A stretch of 64,000 nt of DNA from Lycorma delicatula (lineage: Eukaryota; Arthropoda; Insecta; Hemiptera; Fulgoridae). A program made the translations under genes and the position numbers. The stretch lies in assembly GCF_047948215.1 (NCBI RefSeq), contig NC_134457.1:90420898-90484897 (forward strand). Direction: 5' to 3'. The notes beneath the pieces are model-generated. The model made no database searches, was not told where the DNA came from, and was given only the letters and a program-made list of their open reading frames with translations. Below are positions 1 through 14,200 of the stretch, piece by piece (the stretch's first letter is position 1; each line of letters begins with the position of its first letter).

Positions 1-417
1 CTTGAATTGCCTCATCTACTCGCTAAACGAGATCATCGGTTGACACTCGCTTCCTTCCCTGATCGCCTGCATAATGAACATCTGTACGTCCAGCTTTAAA
101 GTTCCTGCACCATTGTCACGCTTTGCTGTCACTCATTGAAGTTTCATCATACACATTACTTATTCATCTATGAATTTCAGCTGCACTCAGCCTGAAGAAA
201 TCGAATTACTGCACACACTTCACACATGGCGGGAGATGCTATCGTTGTAGACATGTTTACATGCTAGCTGCATCTTCAGAATTAAAAAAGTGATGCGGCG
301 TGATTGAAAGCCATACTAGAGACGCTGCGCAACACACATACGCAAAGGTTCATCCAATTTTTGCACGGGTTTTTATTTCGCGACTTATCGGACCTTGAAA
401 AAAGAATAACCCTCGTA
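1..417 (-). mobile_element. 5' end of a mariner-like transposon, cut by window edge
   Basis: Read on the minus strand, this stretch gives a decayed mariner transposase N-terminus, with pieces such as CEVCAVIRFLQAE, NVYDETSMSDSKA and WCRNFKAGRTDVHYAG. Known mariner proteins of the EIHRR...YGE...SDSKVREWCRNFKAGRTDVH type have this helix-turn-helix region at their start. The outer end lies near 380-417, where CGAGGGTTATTC (minus strand) could be the terminal inverted repeat, next to a TA. Several stops and frameshifts show that the copy is dead. The catalytic half lies beyond base 1. Confidence 0.7.
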
Positions 418-1160
418 TTTAAATTAATCAAAAGGTAAAGTAATAAGTAACTAATACCTCATGAAAAATTTTTTTACATATAACCAGAAATTATTGACAT
501 CTCATATTGTAGTAATTAAAAGACAAATAAAGCAACAAGACAATGATGACCAGTTATATGAAATAATTCATTTTTCTAATGAGAATATTAGTCAGATTAT
601 AACATACAGTAAACACTTTACATACATTGAAACACAGAGTAAAAACTTTTGATTAGGCCAGCATGTGATTGAAAAAATAAATATAGTTTTGGTAATAAAT
701 CAACAAATAACACAGGTCTGCAATGGTAAAATTATCAGGAATTTATCTAATGATTTTTATACATATATATTTTTTTTATATGAAAATTCAAGAAGTTGAT
801 TTTCTGAATAAAAATATAGTGGATTTATGATAAAGAAGTAAAAAGGCAGTAATAAATCAATAATGTAACTATACACATAGCCAACTTTTGTGTTATTGCA
901 TGTCTGATCATTTTCCTGTATTGTGTGTATGATTTCCCACCACCAACACCTGCTACTCTAGACAAAAAATTTAATTCAGTACCTTTTTTTTTCACAATTG
1001 TTGTGCATTTGTGCTATTAGTTAGTAACAACTTCATTCATTTAACTCATCATTTTTTTTACATTTTAATTTTTTTTATGTACTAATATTTTCCAATTAAT
1101 TTTATGTAACATATTTCACAAGTTTTTATTAAATTAAATTCCAATGGCATGAAGAGGCTT
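418..1160. other. AT-rich intergenic stretch, nothing recognised
   Basis: Homopolymer-rich AT sequence. A 63-codon open frame at 461-652 shows no family motif and no coding-like composition, so I treat it as chance. Confidence 0.5.
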
Positions 1161-1164
1161 TGTC

Positions 1165-1772
1165 AGTGAGCCTGACTCTTTTTACTATATTAGTGGAAAC
1201 TTTACTGTCAAAAAACAACAAAGAAACATTACAGAATTTGTAAAAACGTATTTTGTATATTTTGGTGTAAAATTAAGAGACCAAGCCAAATCTTGGGCTC
1301 CTCATATGGTTTGTTCAGTGTGTATTGAAGAGTTTTTCCAGTAGTCACAAAGAAAACACAGTTTTTCCATTTGGAGTGCTGATTGTTTGGAAAGAACAAA
1401 CCAATCATAATGATGATAGTTACTTTTGTTTATGAATAATTCAGGGATTCAATTTAAAAACCAGAAAGGAGTTTTTTTACCCAAATCTTTAATCAGCAAT
1501 ATCTCCTGTACCTCATGGACCAAAAATACCCGTTCCTTCACCGCAAGTCAAATTAGATGTTATATGTGATGAATAAATGATTGCAAATGACTGCTAATGA
1601 ACTGGATGATGAAAATGATGATTACGATCCAGGAAGTGATGAATCAAAACAGTTCAACCAATACGAATTAAATGATTTGTTAAGGGACTTAAACCTTCCT
1701 AAGGATTTCGCTAAACTTTTAGGCTCAGGGTTTAAGGAAAAAAATTTTTATAGCTTCTGGACTAGTTCTTAG
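1165..1772 (+). pseudogene. N-terminal fragment of an uncharacterised multicopy insect gene family
   Basis: Read with frameshifts, the plus strand gives FTVKKQQRNITEFVKTYF, then SWAPHMVCSVCIEEF, and after a gap an open frame at 1581-1772 containing QYELNDLLRDLNLPKDFAKL and GSGFKEKNF. From memory, these blocks occur in this order in long proteins repeated many times in some insect and cnidarian genomes. Those proteins begin with a CYVCG...NI..FVKK.Y motif and continue with LNDLVRDLNL...A.LL.SRLKEKNLL. Their function is unknown. This copy has in-frame stops and lacks the C-terminal two thirds. A second copy with the C-terminal part lies at 59590-60690 on the other strand. It is a pseudogene in my reading, and a transposon-borne gene is possible. 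Confidence 0.6.
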
Positions 1773-2314
1773 TGGTTTAGCAACAGAGAACAGAGAAAAA
1801 ATCTTTATTTTGTCTTATAGAAAAATATTTCTATAATAATATTTTACTTCATTATAACAGCAATATTACAAATGTTGACAACCAATACTAACCATACTAA
1901 TTTAAATTCAAATATAAATTAAAAATGATATCTGAGACAATTGAAATGTAAAATTCATGCACAGCACACGCAAATTATTTATTTACCTTAAATAACAGTT
2001 TATAATTCAATAATATACAAATTAATGAATCACCTAAGCATAAAATACAAGGAAAATTCTTACCTTATTAGTTACTTATTTTTTATGAGTAATAGATTTT
2101 CAAAATCTTTAATATCAGTTCTTTTTTTAAATGACACTTGAGTGAAATGAGATACTTAAATTTAAAATTCAAGAATGTAAAATACTTAAATAAAATAAAA
2201 TACTTGAACGAGAAATAATAAATAATAAAATTCTCTCATAACTGTTATGAGATAAAATTAATTAACACATTAATGTATATTTTTCTATTTTTAAGAAGCA
2301 CATATTTTTTTTTT

Positions 2315-2318
<4 letters not shown>

Positions 2319-2346
<28 letters not shown>
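2319..2346. repeat. (TA)n microsatellite
   Basis: Uninterrupted TA dinucleotide run of about 14 units, next to a T-rich tract. Confidence 0.9.
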
Positions 2347-2349
<3 letters not shown>

Positions 2350-4628
2350 GACTATTGCTTGATTACTTGCATTAGTTTCAAAAGTTTATTATAAAACAAC
2401 TTAGTTTCAAAAACTATGAGTTACTGCTTAAACCAGTAAGGGTGAAAAATTCATGTAAATAAATATATTATGTATGAAAATAAAGAAAAAAGTTTATATA
2501 GACATCAGTTTGAAAATGCTTCATTTTGATCTTGCAAAAAATTCACCTCAATTTCTACTCTGAACATAAAATGCTTGGAACATACTGAACATACAGAAAT
2601 GCTTGGAACTTAAAATTGAGAGGTACATTTTATTTGAGTTTATATAGTTTTTACTGAAACATTGAATATAACAGATCCCAGAACTTCATGTCTAATGGAA
2701 TTAATGTGTACAATAATTCCATTAAATTACCAGTAAACATATAAAAATTTATAAGAGAGTTTATGGGGATTTAATTCTGAGAAAATCTATGCAAGTAAAT
2801 CAACTGAAGAAGAATTTAAGAAACGTGAATTTTATTAAAAACAAAATAGACTGAAACACGACAAAAAATTATTGTATTATAAACAATAACTTAAATAAGA
2901 GTAATAAAATAAAATAAAATAAGAGTTACTAAAAATTAAATTAAATAAGATAACATAATTAAATTTAATAACATAATTAAGTTTAATAACATAATTAAAT
3001 TTTATGATAAAATTATTAAGAAATGAAAATTCAATATTTATAAATAGTTTGAAAAAAATTAATTTGGACATTTTTCATTTTGTCAGTCAGCATACAAGTG
3101 ACCAACAACTGAAATTAATATATTGCATTTGAACAGTTTTATATGCTTTCAAAATTGATTAAAATTACTGTGCTTCAGTTTGTATCACTTTCTAAAAATA
3201 ATTTTTCATTTTGAAATGAAAAATATGCAAACATAATAGCGGCATTGTAATATAAATATTCTGATGGCTATCAAGAAATTCTCTACTAGAAGGATTCTAA
3301 ATTTGAAAAAAATTACTACAATATTTCAGTGCTTACACATAAGTGGCTCTTTTCCACCATAATCATACTATGTTGAACACAAAGAACAACAATGTGTAAA
3401 TGAGAAAAATGAAGAACAGAATGTAAATCAGTAAGTTTAATGTAACCCAGGGATCAGTACTGAGTGAATTTCAAATTGCCTGGTTGATTGTGCAAGAAAA
3501 TCTCTACTACACCATTTGCAAGAGGTTCAAAATAACCTCTTGAAACCTGGAGACTTTCCAGTACATCTAAACTTCTATCATTGTCTTAGGATAATAGCCA
3601 CAAAGTAAGTTTTTTAAGATGAAGTTAATAATTCACAAAATGATCATAATCAGTGCATTTCGAACTAGTACAAACATAATCATTGTACTTTCGAACATCT
3701 TCATGATACAATAAAAGATATTTTCCAAAACAGATTTTATATTAATTTAAGGTGTAGTTTTATTGTACAGAATATTATTAGACCACTTATTTTTGAACAC
3801 TTTATAGTTAATGAGTACTTGAATTTCTTAGAAATTATTACCCAACATAACAAGAATCCTCCTTATCTATATAAAATTATTTGAATATAAGATTTACGGT
3901 TCAACATCATAATACAGCATTTCTTGGCCATGTTTCTGTTTGTTTTGTTGCTCATTCAGATTATGTTGCGCATAATTGTAGATCTTATAAAATTAGAATT
4001 GCAAATATGTGCTTCATATTCTTTATAAATCTATAATGAATTATTAGCTGTAATTAATTTGAAATATTTTTAAATTATATAAATAACAATAAGTTTCACA
4101 ACAGCAAAATCATGGTTTATTAGTGAAAAAGACAGTTTTTATTTTACTCTAGACATTTGTCCGTATGTGGGCCAGCCATTTTTGTGAATGTTCATGTAGA
4201 ATGGGTTTTATTTTTAATTTATTTTAAGTTAATTTATTTTAATCTCTGTCAAGATATACAGCCAATTTAATCCTACTTCAAATATCTCAATTTTATTTAC
4301 TAATTAATGTAAAAATGACTAAAATCTATTTAAATTTTGCATTATCCTCTTTAATTAAATATTTAAATATTGCTTGAAGCAATCAAATAAATACACGATG
4401 AAACCAAAGAGGAGATGCTTCTCCCATCTTTTATTATACACAAATATAATTATAAATAATTTATTCTAAAAAGTAAAATAAAAGTGATTTTTTTTAAAAT
4501 TGTAATAAAGAAAACATGTACTGTATAACGTACTGTTAGATATAAATATGTCCAGAATATTATGGATACATAGGTCAGAACCAGATGTTTTGAATTTCAT
4601 AACAAATTCTTAATTGTTTACAGGGAAG

Positions 4629-4658
4629 CATTCTACCAATTTAAAAGTTGGTAGAATG
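4629..4658. repeat. Short perfect inverted repeat
   Basis: Two 11-bp arms, CATTCTACCAA and TTGGTAGAATG, are separated by eight bases. No run of T follows and no gene is nearby, so it is reported only as structure. Confidence 0.7.
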
Positions 4659-5339
4659 TAATTCATCTTTTAGACTGCTAAACCTGTATAATTATGTAAA
4701 ACAATATGCATCCAGTTTACACAGCATTATATAACATTTCAGGTAATTAATTGTTTATTAAACCCTGTATCTTGTATTTTATAAGACTGCTAAACCAGTA
4801 CAGTAATCTAAATAGCATCAATCCAATTAAATATCTGTGGCCAAACAGTGTCACACGTGTCAGTTTTAACATGTGGACGATATAGAAATAAAAACCTTTT
4901 TGGAATGTCAACTTTGAACAAAACAACAAAATCTGCCATAATTTGAAAACATAACCAAAACAAGAATTAATACTCTACAATAATTACTTTGTTTTCAACT
5001 GAATACATTAGTATTCAAACTCTATTTAATATAAAAATTCTTTAGTTGAGACTGATTGTAAAGTTAACAATTATGAGTCGCTGGTGTCTTTAAGTTTTAT
5101 TTCCTTCTAATTGTTATATTTGTATTGCTTTACAGTGGTGCCAGTAACACAGGAGCCCAATCGCTCTGACAACTTGCCATTGTCTTGGGTAACCTGCACA
5201 GTAGCCATATGAAGTCGATCTCAGATTTGATTTACATGAATTTTACTTTTATTTTCATGCGTATTATATCTAAGTAAGCCATCTACTTCAAATGAAAATA
5301 TAGAGAATCGTGAATTCAATAATGCATACGAGAAATTCT

Positions 5340-7090
5340 TCTTATTAACTAATCAAAATAAGTGAAACCATATGTTTTATTTGTGGTGCAAGTGTAGCAG
5401 TGCCTAAAAAATTTAAGTTGGAGCGACATTTCCAGTAGAACCATGGCAATTTTAATGAAATGTATCCTCTCGGTTCATCTTTTAGGATGGAATTAATTAG
5501 CAAAAAAAAGAAGTCCTTAATAAGTCAACAAATGATTTTTCAAAAAAAAAAATGAAGAAAAAATGTCAATAGTCAAAGCTTCTAACAAAATTTCTTTACT
5601 TCTGGCATGAAAAATGAAATCTTACTCTGATGGTGCAGAAATTATCAAAACTAGTCTGCAAATCTTTGCTAAATACACTTCTGATGAGAAAATTAAAGAA
5701 ATGGTGGAACATATTGCATATTGCCCTTTCACGAAATATGGTGATGTGTTGCAGAGATGACCTGCCTGTTAATGTTAATACGAAAATTATGTCTGAAATT
5801 GCTTCATGTAAATAATTTTCTTTAGCTGTTGATGAGAGCACTGATAATACTGACACTGCTCAATTAAGTATTTTTGTGTGCTGCATTAATGAAAAATCTA
5901 ATGCTATTGAAGAACTTTTAGATTTGTGGCAATTAATAACAAGAGGCAAAGACTTCTTTAATGAAATAAAATCCATCATTGAGAACAATAACTTACAATG
6001 AGATAAATTAGACAGTATATGCACGGCGGATAGGCCCCAGCTACGATTGGTAAAAATAAAGGTTGTTTATCACTATTTGAAAAGAGACATTTTTAAGTAT
6101 CACTACATACTGCAACGGGAGGCACTTTGCACTAAAGATATGAATTATCTAACGTTCTTGATCTGGTAGTTTGGTGTATAAACAGGACTTGATCTTGCGC
6201 GCTTAATTGGTGAGAATTTTGTTGTTTTTGTTTCCCAAAGAGCTGGAAGAAGACAGTGAATTAATCCTGTATTGTAATGTACACTGGCTTTCAAATGACA
6301 GAGCGCTTGAAAGATTTTGTAATTTTCATGAGAGCATCTTACATTTTTTGTAAGAAAAAGGTGAACTGTCCAATGATTGCTTGCTTCTAAAAAATGAAGA
6401 CTGGCTGTCATCTGATGTTTTTTAGAGATATTAAGGGACATTTGAACAATTTAAAAGTAAAACTACAAGATAAAGATCACTTGTTACCAATGTTATTTAG
6501 TTCTACATCTTCTTTTATAGTTAAACTTTCTCTTTTTTAAACGATTTTAATAGAAAAATACTGATACATTTCAAACAAAGATTGCAAAGATTGCTAACAA
6601 ACTTTACAACCTTCCTAACTACATATTAGGTATGAAAACTAAATTTCTAAATTAAAATTCTCATTTGAAACAATTCAAACATTTAATGATTTCCAAAATG
6701 ACAATAATAATGTTGAACTTTTTACAAACTCCTTCTCTATTGCTACTGAAGACTTGTGCCACTACCCTTCTGAAATTCAAACAGAAATAATTGATCTTCA
6801 GCACCATAATGTTCTTAAAAATAAATTTAAGTAATTTAAATCTGAGGTAGTAAAAATTATATTGAGTTTTGGAAATTTCTCTCAACTACCGATTTTCCAA
6901 ATTTGTAGCAGAAATTTTGTTGTAGGTTTGGCTCTGCATTTGTTTGTGAATAATTATTCACAATTATGAGTATGATAAAAAAAACAAACTTTAATCAAAG
7001 CTAAATGATTCTCATTTAAAAAAAACTTGTTATTGTTGCCTTCTTCAAAAATCAACCCATATATAAATGAAATTGTAAAGACCTTTTAAA
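5340..7090 (+). pseudogene. Decayed hAT transposase (ZBED/FAM200/GTF2IRD2-like)
   Basis: Translating the plus strand through many stops and frameshifts recovers, in order, a BED-like zinc-finger remnant (ICFICGASVAVPKKF), LAVDESTDNTDTAQLSIFV, EELLDLWQLITRGKDFF, WDKL-like DSICTADRP, a YCNVHWLSN.RALERF stretch, and near 6880-6960 a remnant of the C-terminal dimerisation region. This order is typical of hAT-superfamily transposases and their vertebrate relatives SCAND3, ZBED5 and FAM200. The DEST and TADR blocks contain the positions where hAT enzymes carry their catalytic acids. No frame longer than about 100 codons survives, so it is inactive. Terminal repeats and the 8-bp target duplication were not located. 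Confidence 0.75.
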
Positions 7091-8163
7091 TTCAAAAACA
7101 TTATTAGAGATAACTTCCTATCTGTTAAAATATTCTGCCCCTTAAAAACAATTTTGCAGAAAAATTAATTTTTCGGATATTATTTCTGAATAATTTTCAT
7201 TATTAGTTTTATTGTAAAGTACAATAACAAAAATTAACAACATTACTATCTGTAATAATTATGCACTTTTAAATTAATTTTTTACAATTTATAATTATAT
7301 TTCATAATACAGTAGTAATGTTAACATTCAACTGTCAATATAATTCAATGTAGAATTAAATATTTTGACTCATTACTGTTACATCAATATACCTATATAT
7401 TTTTTTTCAATTATATTATATTTGCATCATAAATGTGTACAGTACATAATTAAATTAAAAAATATCTAATATGAAATATGTTACCTGTGTGTCTATAACC
7501 ACCCGAATAAAACTTATTTTAAATGGAAAATTTATTCAATTAAACTTTTGGAACCTGATGAGATATTTAAAGTAATATTTAAAAAATAAGTCTGTTAGTG
7601 AAGTCATAAGCTTAAAGATAAAGGAAAGGCAGATGAAGAAAAGAAGTTTGTCATGAAAGTGGCACTCTTAAGATTCAACACTCAAAAAGTGGAATTTTTG
7701 CCTTTGGAAAAAGATGGCAACTGGAAAAGGTTGGCCATGGATGAATTATAAAATCCCCAGACTGAGCAGTTTTTCATTATCTTGAGAAGAATGTAGTCTT
7801 ATAAGCATGACACTTGATATGTTAAAAAAGTGTTAAAACTGAGGTTATCCTATAAAAAAAAATGAAGGAAAAGAATTAATTACTTTAAATTTATTTTGAT
7901 GATTTTATAGTATACATTAGGGAAATTCATTAATATTTCTATTCCCTCCATATAGAATTAAAGGAAAAACAATTTTTCTATCTTGTTCCATACAGAAATA
8001 TTAAATATTTCATCAATAAATTACAATTTACTGGTCGATAACAGTAATAATACTAATTAATTTGAATTTACTGCATTAACAACAATGATGTTTTATTCAA
8101 AACATATATTCATAAAAAAAAATTAAAACAAGAAAAGAATTTTCTTTTTTCAAGAAAACTTAC
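7091..8163. other. AT-rich stretch downstream of the last NEMO-like exon found
   Basis: Mostly AT-rich. A richer block at 7590-7790 reads on the plus strand as KGKADEEKKFVMKVALLRF and nearby residues, but matches nothing I recognise. The next exon of the NEMO-like gene should begin in phase 0 on the minus strand somewhere below 8158. I could not find it here. Confidence 0.4.
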
Positions 8164-8294
8164 CTTATTGATAAACTGTTTGGTTTCTTCAAATTTTTCT
8201 TTGTGAGTTTGGTGTACTTTGTAAACTTCATCCTGCCACATTTTTAATGTTTGAAATTGTTGTTTCATAGCTAAGTTATGCTGCTGTAAAGTAA
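8164..8294 (-). CDS. NEMO-like gene, third coding exon
   Basis: The acceptor is TTATTACAG before 8294 and the donor is a consensus GTAAGT after 8164. The split codon G+TT restores Val, followed by TLQQHNLAMKQQFQTLKMW. This is the part most like optineurin/NEMO. The exon ends at FINK in phase 0. Reading on past the donor gives a short Phe-rich tail that looks intronic. Confidence 0.7.
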
Positions 8295-11200
8295 CTGTAA
8301 TAAAGAACAAGTATATATTTACAACTATTTCATAAAAAATGTATATATTTTTAACACAGCAAAGCCAAATATTATTTAAATATCAATTTAATTTACCTAA
8401 CAAATGTGAGAGGGAGTTTTATGATATAAGTACAAATAAATTTTTATTATCTACTTAAGTAATTTGTTGCCCAAAAACTTTACAATAAATGAAGGCTCAA
8501 GAAATTCAAGAGAGATCTTTCTTTCTATCAAAACATATTAATATCAGTTCCTAAAGATAATCCAATTCAACAAATTCATTGTAATATTTAAAAACTAGAA
8601 GAGTTTGGTAACTGTAATAACAATGACTTTAAAAAAAAAACATGCAATTATACACCACAGATTAAATTTATAAAAAAATGTACTGCTGACTTTTTTCACT
8701 AAAATCAAAATAATAGACAAAGTCAAGATGTATATTCATGAGAAACCATTAAATAACAATTGTACAATTCATAAATTTATCTGATCACTCACAAATATAA
8801 AAAGTATATCATCCATAAACTACACATATTTATAAGAGTAATAATAAACACAAAATGGTAAACAGATTACTACAAGAACTCGCTTGTTGCTTGTTGCATA
8901 TGAAATGAATTAATAAAAATTGAATATTTTAAGTAATAATAAATAAATATAATAACTGCAATTAAATAAAAATAAAACCTTTTAAATCAGCATTTTCTTT
9001 ATTTAAATCAGCATTCTGTTTAATTAAATCCTGGACACGTTTTTGAATTTCCTCAGAGTTCATGTTCATCATCGAATCGATTGACTGCAACTAAAGAGAA
9101 GAAAAAAATCAGCTCAATTTAAAAATATGATAATGTGAAGAACTGAAACTGTAGAATCATTTTTCTTGAACAGCATCAATTTTCCCTCCTAGTGTATTTA
9201 ATACATCTAGCAGTGTTCAATTATTTATTACTACCATGAGCGAAATTTTAACTCTTTATAAAATTCGTCTTGGCAGGAAAGTAGATATAAATAAATTTTT
9301 ATCATGATTTAAAGTCTAAAAAAAGCAATACAGATAAAAAAATTACATTTGATAATTAAACAGCTATGTAGCTGTAAATACATTTTAACATGAAAAATAC
9401 TGCAAAAAAAATACATGATAATGTAAAAAAAAATTAAACAAAACTGAAATTAAAAGTATTGAGAACAAAAATATTTTCTAAAATAAAACTACTCGTAAGA
9501 AGTAATTTTGTTAACATTCCTAAAATCATACACATTTTCACTTTTTATTTACTAAAAATAATAATAATATTAATACAATAAATTAAACACACCTGGAATA
9601 CTTTATATGTTGTAAACATCTATGCAAAATCAAAAATCTATGCAAAAATGTAATCATACATTTTTATTAATTTTAACTTCATATAACATGATTAATATTC
9701 TCATACAAATGTTTATTTTAATCATATGAAATCATTCACTGTTTTTTTTTTTATATTTATTTATTACAACTGTATATAAAAACATTTAAAAATAATCTTA
9801 GGGAAAAGTATACATAAAAACATACTTTACATCATTCACTCTTAATTTTTTTTCAGCATACTATTGAGTTTTAAAAGAAATATCAAATTTTCAGAATGTT
9901 TATATTAAAAATTCTGGATAGGCACATGTTAAAAAAAAACTAAAAAAATTGATTGAATTTATTTTGAATACCAGCAAATGGGACAAACTTTTTTATATCA
10001 GTAATGTAAGGCTATGTTTATTTTAAACAACAGTAGAATACATATATATCCACCAGCACTCTTGAATGAGAAATAGATATAATGACATCTATTCATCCAG
10101 ATATGAATTATATAGATATAATAGATGTAATGATATAATACATCTGATATAATTTCTACAATAGGAAATTATAAATGCATTTTATAATCAAAATTCATTT
10201 AAAGTTTCATGTACTTAAATATTTTTTTATAGCAATGTTATTTTTTTAATAAACTGAGACATAAAGCCTACATCCATTTTTAGCAAAAAGCTGACCAGAA
10301 GTGCCAAACTCAACAAGAATCAGCCAAAAGTATTAGCAAAATATACCAAAACATCAATGACCTTATGAAACTACAAAAGGAGGTCATTAATATAAAATAC
10401 AATAGAAAAAAGACCATTTGTTATTGCTTAGAACTCAATTTTTAAACTAATCTTATTTTAAAATGGCTGCACAGGTAGATATTAAAAAAAATATATATTA
10501 AATTTGATTCAACATACCTGCAGTATAGACAACACCTGCTTTATAACAAATGTTGCATAAGGGTTGGGGTAATGTAAGGCTATGTTAAAGCTTATGAAGA
10601 TCATCTGAACAAACCACATGCTTACATTATAACAAGAAATTGATTTTAAAAATTTTAAATTGTTCATTTTTACTTCCTTGTACGAAGTAAAGGAAAAATT
10701 GTTATCGTGAAAAATTTGGTTTTCAGATTTCAAAGGAAATATCAGTTTTGATCCCTGAATCCATTTTGACTAGTTTCGGCATGACATCTGTATGTACGAA
10801 TGTATCTCGTATAACTCAAAAATGATTAGCTAGGATGATGAAATTTTGAATTTAGGACTGTTGTAACACCTAGCTGTGCATCCCCTTTTGATTGCAATTG
10901 ACTGAACCAAAAGTGTCCAAAAAAGTGATACATATTTTCATTGGTTCCTGAGTTATAGCCAAATAAAATTTTAATTAATAAAATATTTGGATCTTACAAG
11001 GGACAGGCATATCAGTTGGAATCTGACTTATTTTTTTTTAACTTTTTTTTAATTACATATATTGATTTATTATTTGATGTTAAAAAAAATTCAATACATA
11101 ATAATAATAAAAAAAAGTATGAAAACGTAACAGAAGTTATTAATGAAATAAAATTTTATGCACTTTTAATGTTAAAAAAAAGGGTTTATGAAATTTAATA

Positions 11201-14200
11201 GGCGTACAAGGAAGTCATTTGGTGTCCATATCAGATTTTTATTTTTTATTATCAAAATACAAAAATTTAATTGTTAATCATAATCTTTTAATAAGTACTG
11301 TTTTTTATAGTGTTAAAAACTAATTACATATTTTGCAGATAATCTAATCTGATAATATTTACCAATTTGGTGAATTTATTTTAAAAATAAATGTAACACT
11401 GAAGCATATTATAAAAATGGAGTTCTTCAATTCCATACAAGTCAGACAGATAATTATCATTATTCAGCTATTTAAAATTTCTAATTAATTAATATTTTAG
11501 TTTAATTTTTCCCATTAGATTTAAATTGTCTGATAATGTGGTTTACATTTGTTTTATTCACATCTGTGTTTCTTGTAGCTCATCAAAGTTATCTACAACT
11601 GACAGTTATTTTATTTAAAGAAAACACGAATACTTCTAACTAAAATTTCACTACTTTTTAATGTTTTTTTTTCTTATATTTTATAACAGAATCAGCTGTA
11701 GTAAGAAAAAAGGAATACTTAGTTACATTCCTAATTGTTACTTGAAGTGAAAAGTAACAGCTAAAAAAAATAAATAAAATCATGAAATACTCATGAGGTC
11801 CACTGTGAATTATATTCATTATAAAAACAACATTTTGAATAGTTTATCTCAAATAACTTAAGTATGAGTAATAAAAGAATTTGTCATTATTTAAATTGGC
11901 ATATTTTACTTCCTTGTATGAAGTAAAGGAAATACTGTGATAACAAAAAATTTTGGTCTTCAGATTTCATCTCCTTTTTTCTTTTTTTTTAACTTTTTTT
12001 TTTACTTCCTTAGTAAAAAAAAGGGCTGTGATCGCAAAACATTTCGGTTTTCATATTTCAATGAAAATATCCATTTTGACTAGTTTTGGTGTCACACCTT
12101 TATGTACATATATATCTTGCATAACTCAAAAACAATTAGCTGTAGGATGTTGAAATTTTGGATTTAGTATTGTTGTAACATGTAGTTGTGTACCTCCCTT
12201 TTTGATTGCAATCGAGATTAAAATTAAAATTTTAATTAATGAAATATTTTAATCTTAAAGGTAAGGCACATCGGTTCGAATCAGACTTCATCTCCTTTTG
12301 TTTTTTTAAATTTTCCTTTTCTTTATTTTAAATATATTGATTTAACAATTATTAACCTATTATTGTAAAAAACGTTTTACAATAAATAAAAAAATACATA
12401 TATATTAGTGAAATTAAATTTTATGTCCTTTTAAAAAAGTGTAAATGTAATAGGGTTTGGTGAAACATCTGATTATTTAATATTAATTGAAAATTATAAT
12501 TTAGAATCATATTATTTTTGGATTTTCTAGTTTAATTTCCATTTGATTTTATTTAATTATTCTTGAATTTGTTTCATTTTATCAACATTTAAGTTAACTA
12601 TAGAGTGACTGAAAAATAGACCTTCACAAGAACAACATATATACTGGGCATACATACCCGATCTTTAATAAATTGCAAAAAATTCTTATTTTTTAGTTCA
12701 TTACTCCTCTGATATTGTCAGACAATATTCTTCTCCCTAAGTCGGAGCTGATCATCATTTTGTTTATTTGTTTTTTGTTGACAATGATTTAATCACTCTT
12801 TGGTTTAATCTTCTCTTTAATATTTTTATTTTTCCCTTGTTCTTAACATTTACTTCCCCTTCATATTCATCTTCTTATCATTTTTTGACAAATATATTTC
12901 TTCATATTATCTTTCTTTATCCTGTATGATTGTTTATTTTTCATTTTTGATTATTCACCAAATAAACAAATAATAAAAACTGAATATTTTACATTGTTAG
13001 GTTGAAATTAACATTTTTAACCAGTATACAGGAGTTCACTAAATGGAATAGTTTTGTTATTATTAACTTTTGTTTATATGACAAACCAGAAATCAAAAAC
13101 TTTTGTTAATCAGCAACTCACAAAGATATGAATAATACTGATATAGTAATATTAGTAATAAAGGAACTTTTACTCTATCCTAATATTACATGTAAGATTG
13201 TTAACTAATAATTGTATAAATATCTGATGTTAATAAAAACTAATATTTCAGCAATTGTGTAACTGTCCACTTTATTAAAGAACTGGAGGATAGTACCTTA
13301 CTTTCAAATGAAATAAGTTTATATGAAGTGAAGCAAAAAATGTGTATATGTAATTTACAAGGAAGTCATGTAGTGTCCACACCAAACTTTTTCATATAGA
13401 TTGCACTAAATAAAATTAGGCAATCAGATCATTATCTGCTGCCCACAAATATGAACTGTGTAGATCTATATTTAGAAAATAAAATATGTTAACTTGTCCT
13501 TGTTTATATTTTTGAATGTGGACAAGGGTGGAATAAAAAGTTCCAGGCCTCACACAGAGATGGCATAAGACTTCTTACAGCATTGCATGATTCCATTACA
13601 TTAGTTTACAATAAGTTTTAAGTTGCTGCATCATTCAGTATAGTATTTATAATCATCTACGTGGAGAATTATGATGTTTTTTGGAAAATGGAAAAATTGG
13701 AAATTTGTATAGGATAAAATACTTTTTCATAAAGCCTTAAGTACAAAGGAAATTAAAGAAGAGCTTTATATGATATTGGGGAACCTTTCTCCAACAAATA
13801 CAACAATTAAACACTGGGTTGCAGTTTAAAATGGGTCACACACACACACACTAGCAATGAGCCACACAGTGGACGCCCTTCTGAAATGATTACGTCAGAA
13901 ATTATGGAAAAAGTGCATAAATCGTTTTGGCAGATCAACGAGTGACAGTGAATGAGTTAGCAGAGTCTGTAGGCATGTCAACAGGAATATTTGCACAAAC
14001 ATAACCATATATTAATATGGTTATAACATATTTTGCACAAACATCTGGGCAAAAATAAGCTGTGTGCTGGATGGGTGCTGTGTTTGTTCATGCCTGATCA
14101 AAAACAGTGCTGATAAAACATTTCAAGCAATTGTGTCGAGCTCTTTTGGCACAATCTTAAGAATTTTTATATCAATTTGTGACAGTTAATGAGACTTGGG

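Larger units (their letters stand above)
1773..5340. other. AT-rich intergenic stretch
   Basis: No gene recognised. It contains a (TA)n run at 2319-2346 and a small perfect hairpin at 4629-4658 (CATTCTACCAA / TTGGTAGAATG, 8-nt loop). A less AT-rich block at about 3430-3600 may be a repeat fragment, but I could not assign it. Missing downstream exons of the NEMO-like gene could in principle lie here on the minus strand. I looked for a zinc finger or UBAN-like segment and did not see one. Confidence 0.4.

Noticed and set aside
2877..3071. 64-codon minus-strand frame with repeated FNYVI
   Set aside because: It comes from a short AT-rich repeat (TAATAACATAATTAA) and has no protein family.
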